A DNA stretch of 64,000 bases, taken from Rotaria socialis (Eukaryota > Rotifera > Eurotatoria > Philodinida > Philodinidae). This document shows positions 60,821-64,000 of this stretch, piece by piece. The position numbers and the translations under genes were made by a program. Within the stretch, counting starts at the first letter, position 1. Every line of letters begins with the position of its first letter. A model generated the notes under the pieces. It saw only the letters and a program-made list of their open reading frames with translations. It was not told the origin of the DNA and made no database searches. The DNA is taken from assembly GCA_905331475.1 (NCBI GenBank), contig CAJNYU010003519.1, positions 54,439 through 118,438 on the forward strand, written 5' to 3'.

Positions 60821-61557
60821 TCCTCTTTATGCACTATCTTGATGGAATACGTATCACCCAAGACAATAGAGGTAAATGTCGCTTCAAAATAATTATAACG
60901 TGAACCTTTCTTTTATCATTCTTGCTTATCTACTCTAGGTAATCAATCGAATACAATGACTTGTTATATCCTAAAGCTCAACTAAAAGGTCAATTGTAAA
61001 GTCATTGCACATTATCTTCATTTGATATGATATTAATTCGAATCAAAAACATGAATAGTTTGTGCAGAGACATCAATTATCTTGTAGGTACGCTTTTTTT
61101 CAGAATACAATAGCAGATTTCATTTTAAATTGAACTATAAGAACTCACTCTTCGTGACATAAATAATTATTCATATTGGGAGTGATGAAACAAGTTCAGT
61201 GAGCCGTTTCATTTTTTTTTCGTGCTTTTTTTCTTCTCTGAGGATTATTTTCTTGGAGATTCAAAAAAATTGTGAAGAAAGCCTATGGGGTAATATCGAA
61301 TTTCTAATTATTGAAGGATCAACTCTTATTTTATAATTTTCGTGAACACGGATAGTAAAAGCTACTCAGTAAATGTAGATATCGGTACTGTCGCTATTCT
61401 ATTTCTTTTCAATGCAAACGATGTTTTCAAAAGTAATCTACTGTTTCATATTTGTTCTATGCAAGTAATTGTTAAGTTTATTCTTTTCCTATTCATCTAA
61501 TATTGAAAAATCTTTCTTTTAAAGTATTACAGATTTGATCTTTGTTTTTTTTTGTTT
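60821..61557. other. AT-rich intergenic DNA
   Basis: No gene, RNA or clear repeat supported. Confidence 0.4.
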
Positions 61558-61566
61558 CTACTCCTC

Positions 61567-62330
61567 TTCTTGTAATTTAGCGTGTCGATAGTTCAAGTAA
61601 AATCTCAAGCATGCAATGGAATGTCTCAATATGATCGATGTTCACGAGAATTCTGCATGCGCTTGTTTCCATGCCGCAAGTACTCCTGATACTGGTATTT
61701 GTACGGATCAATTCGCGGCAACCTGCTCTGAACTAGTTCCATGTGAAAAATCAACTAACATCTGCAATAGATCTGATCATCAATGTGTTCGTCGTCCTCA
61801 ATGTCAGGATTCTCCTGTTTGCTATCCAATTCCAACCTTCAATGAACAATTTTGCCCGCCAACACTCAGTAAGAGAATAAATGCTGAGCTGTAGACTGAG
61901 GTCTAGTTCGCATCTTGAATTTATATTATTTCTCTTGATATTCACTCACATTTGCAATCCATGTTAATGTAGTGGCAGCGATAACGGGCTAATTAGCTTT
62001 TCTAAAAATTAGATACGAAATATAGACCTAGAGAAAATGAACAATATGGATCCATAAACTGCGTTGTATAATCGATTGATTATCGTGAATACCAAGTTTG
62101 AATCTACTATTTGTTTCTAGTCCCTCGTTCTTTGTGGTTCATTGCAAAGCTACGCTTTCATAAGTTTCTGAAGCTCAGAGCTCACAGAATCTGACTACTG
62201 TTGTAAAATTTGCATTTCATCAAATTCTGTTTGCTATCCTATATCAGACTTGAACATATTCTATGATATTGACTAGAAATATAAACTCTAAATTTTAGCT
62301 ACAACTACAACTCTATTCAGCAATCAGGTA
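61567..62330 (+). pseudogene. Cys-rich secreted-type protein, probably frameshifted
   Basis: After a possible acceptor (TGTAATTTAG), one frame reads ACNGMSQYDRCSREFC. A second frame, offset by one base, continues ACFHAASTPDTGICTDQF, then CSELVPCEKSTNICN, HQCVRRPQCQDSPVCYPIP and FCPPTL up to a GTAAGA donor near 61869. A short Thr-rich exon (TTTTTLFSNQ, 62300-62330) may follow. The dense, regularly spaced Cys residues suggest an extracellular domain. The change of frame between the two halves, near 61655, suggests a decayed gene or a sequencing error. No signal peptide exon was found. Family not recognised. Confidence 0.45.
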
Positions 62331-63499
62331 AGCTATTAATTGATATTTTTCGAGTGGTCTTGCTAAATTTTTCTTTATAATCAGGTATAAATAATAATTA
62401 ATTAGAAATAATTTGATTTCCAGTCGACAAAAAAATGAAGTATAGTACTAATTGCCTTCTTGACTATTTTTCATCATTACTGAAGATTAGTTCGATTTTT
62501 TAGTATCACTGGCCATTCACCTATGACACTGATAAAAATAAAAGCCATTGAATGGTTTCAACATTGCTTACTAACGATTACTCATAAAATCTCCCTACGT
62601 ATTAAATAAGTTCATGCATTCAAAATGACATGAGTCAAAGTACACCATACAGAGTGCAAAGATGATAGCTAAATGTTGAAAGTAACTTCAAAGAGTTACA
62701 GTTGTTTAACTGTATGTTTCCAACACTATCATTGACAATTTAAGTTGATTAGAGAAGATTTAACCGATAGAAATTATATTGATGCTATGTATGTACATCC
62801 ATCAAATAGGACGAAAACTTAATACTTGAAAAAGAATACGTTTAACAGAATTATTGATTCCAATGAAATTGTTTCTAATGGAAAGTGTACAGAAAAATAT
62901 TTTGCAGTTAGAAAGTCACCTTCTATTTCTTTTTTTGTTCCATTAGAAAGTGACATATAGTACTTTATTCTCAGAATCGAGAAGTCACCGAGGTGTTTCA
63001 GTTGGTACCATGTGTTGCGTTATTCTGGCTACAATATTTGTATTTCTACCTGTTTCACTGCAGAATTCTTTTAGTTTACTCAGTTGCTTACTTCGTAGGA
63101 TATAAATTGATGCTTAATCATCTAGAGCATTTAGAATCACAGTATTTCCTTGAAATCCTTTAATTATATACATTCTAATTGCTCCGATCATTTCTTAAAT
63201 TTGAATTTTTCTTGGTTGTTTAGATGACTTTGCGTTTCTCGAAATTTAAAAACATTTTTCAATTCTTTTTAGAGATGACGTCATTTTACTAGATTTATAG
63301 ACAAGATCTGTGCAAGATTCTCTAGAGAGGACAAAATATATGCATCTACTAGTAACATAGTACAAGAAGTATATCACTATTTCCATTGTATCAATTGTTT
63401 TAGTGTGCATATTCATCATGAAATGATGAGAAATGTATTCACAATATTCATTGACAAATGTAAGATGTCGTTTCTGAAGAAGACACTGAAATCCATAGC
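62331..63499. other. AT-rich intergenic DNA
   Basis: No gene supported. The ORF at 63405-63587 overlaps a TGTGGG-like hairpin and is dismissed. Confidence 0.4.
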
Positions 63500-63549
63500 G
63501 AGGGTGTGGGTTGTGTATGTTGATTTAAGTTGTCTATTCATCCACACTC
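63500..63549. repeat. TGTGGG-like inverted pair (hairpin) 8
   Basis: GAGGGTGTGGGTTGTGTATG and CATCCACACTC pair with one or two mismatches around an AT-rich loop. Confidence 0.55.
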
Positions 63550-63757
63550 TGCTGTCCAACAATTTAAACGGTATGCATTCTGCTTAACATAAAAGATACT
63601 AACAAATACGTATTTTGCTAATATTTTAATCAAAGTTTCTATTTTATTACCAAATACAGAGAAACAAGAAAACAAAACAACGAGACACTCATTATATAAT
63701 GATTCATTGATTTGCATTTATTCAAATTGAACAATATAATGACATGTGTTGAGTACA

Positions 63758-64000
63758 GGGTTGCCAGCTGTTCAGGTCCCAAATGGGGTACACTGATTTC
63801 GGAATGGGGTACACGTTAGGTACAGCTCAGTTGTAAATGGGGTACATTCATGAGGTACGCAGTTTACATCTTTCACACTGGTCATCGGTTGCGGAAATCA
63901 ATTTCAAAAACTATTTTCAATCAGGAAGGGGCATTCTCGGTTTTTCGTTTTACTATAAAGTCTAGCTGTCAAATTGAAATCTTTATTTTCTAATAAATAT
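63758..64000. mobile_element. possible hAT-like element cut by the window end
   Basis: CAGGGTTGCCAGCTGTTCAG resembles the CAGGG-type terminus of hAT elements. It is followed by three copies of AATGGGGTACA-type units (63782-63850). The right end is outside the window, so no target duplication can be checked. Confidence 0.35.

Overview
The window is eukaryotic, AT-rich, intron-dense DNA that most resembles a bdelloid rotifer genome (Adineta/Rotaria type). This is inference. It rests on short GT-AG introns, animal housekeeping genes with many small exons, genes whose ADP-ribosyltransferase (ART) domain is fused to other modules, an intronless bacterial-type glycosidase with a signal peptide, many short non-autonomous DNA transposons, and scattered TGTGGG-like tracts. 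(TGTGGG is the telomere repeat reported for bdelloids.)

Layout. 1-13 kb is an accessory zone with two multidomain ART genes pointing away from each other. On the minus strand (4126-1034) an ART domain, a caspase-like p20 domain and a jacalin-like lectin domain are joined across two phase-matched introns. On the plus strand (10314-12993) two ubiquitin-like domains, ankyrin repeats and an ART domain are joined across phase-0 introns. 13-16.5 kb is transposon-rich: a CCCAG-ended element, a decayed mariner and telomere-like hairpins. 16.6-17.7 kb is a secreted GH130-type enzyme, a horizontal-transfer candidate. 18-20 kb holds a tyrosine-kinase pseudogene and a secreted-protein pseudogene. 20-24 kb is mostly non-coding with a hAT-type element.

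From 24 to 60 kb there is a denser housekeeping block: TMEM203-like and STRIP1/2 (divergent), an RNF14-like RBR ubiquitin ligase, a SLF2/SIMC1-like gene, BORCS6-like, a TREX-like 3'-5' exonuclease, NAMPT, aminoacylase-1, MED20, and a 5'-incomplete SPTLC2 on the minus strand. 32-38 kb is another repeat-rich gap, with a 1.3-kb near-perfect palindrome that ends at the only N of the window. 60-64 kb is repeat-rich with a Cys-rich secreted-protein remnant.

The housekeeping genes show no functional linkage. The two ART genes may be NAD-consuming effectors or signalling enzymes coupled to a protease fold, a glycan-binding fold, ubiquitin-like folds and ankyrin repeats. NAMPT, which remakes NAD, lies 37 kb away and the proximity is probably chance. 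All exon boundaries given were traced by eye from splice sites, frame and homology.
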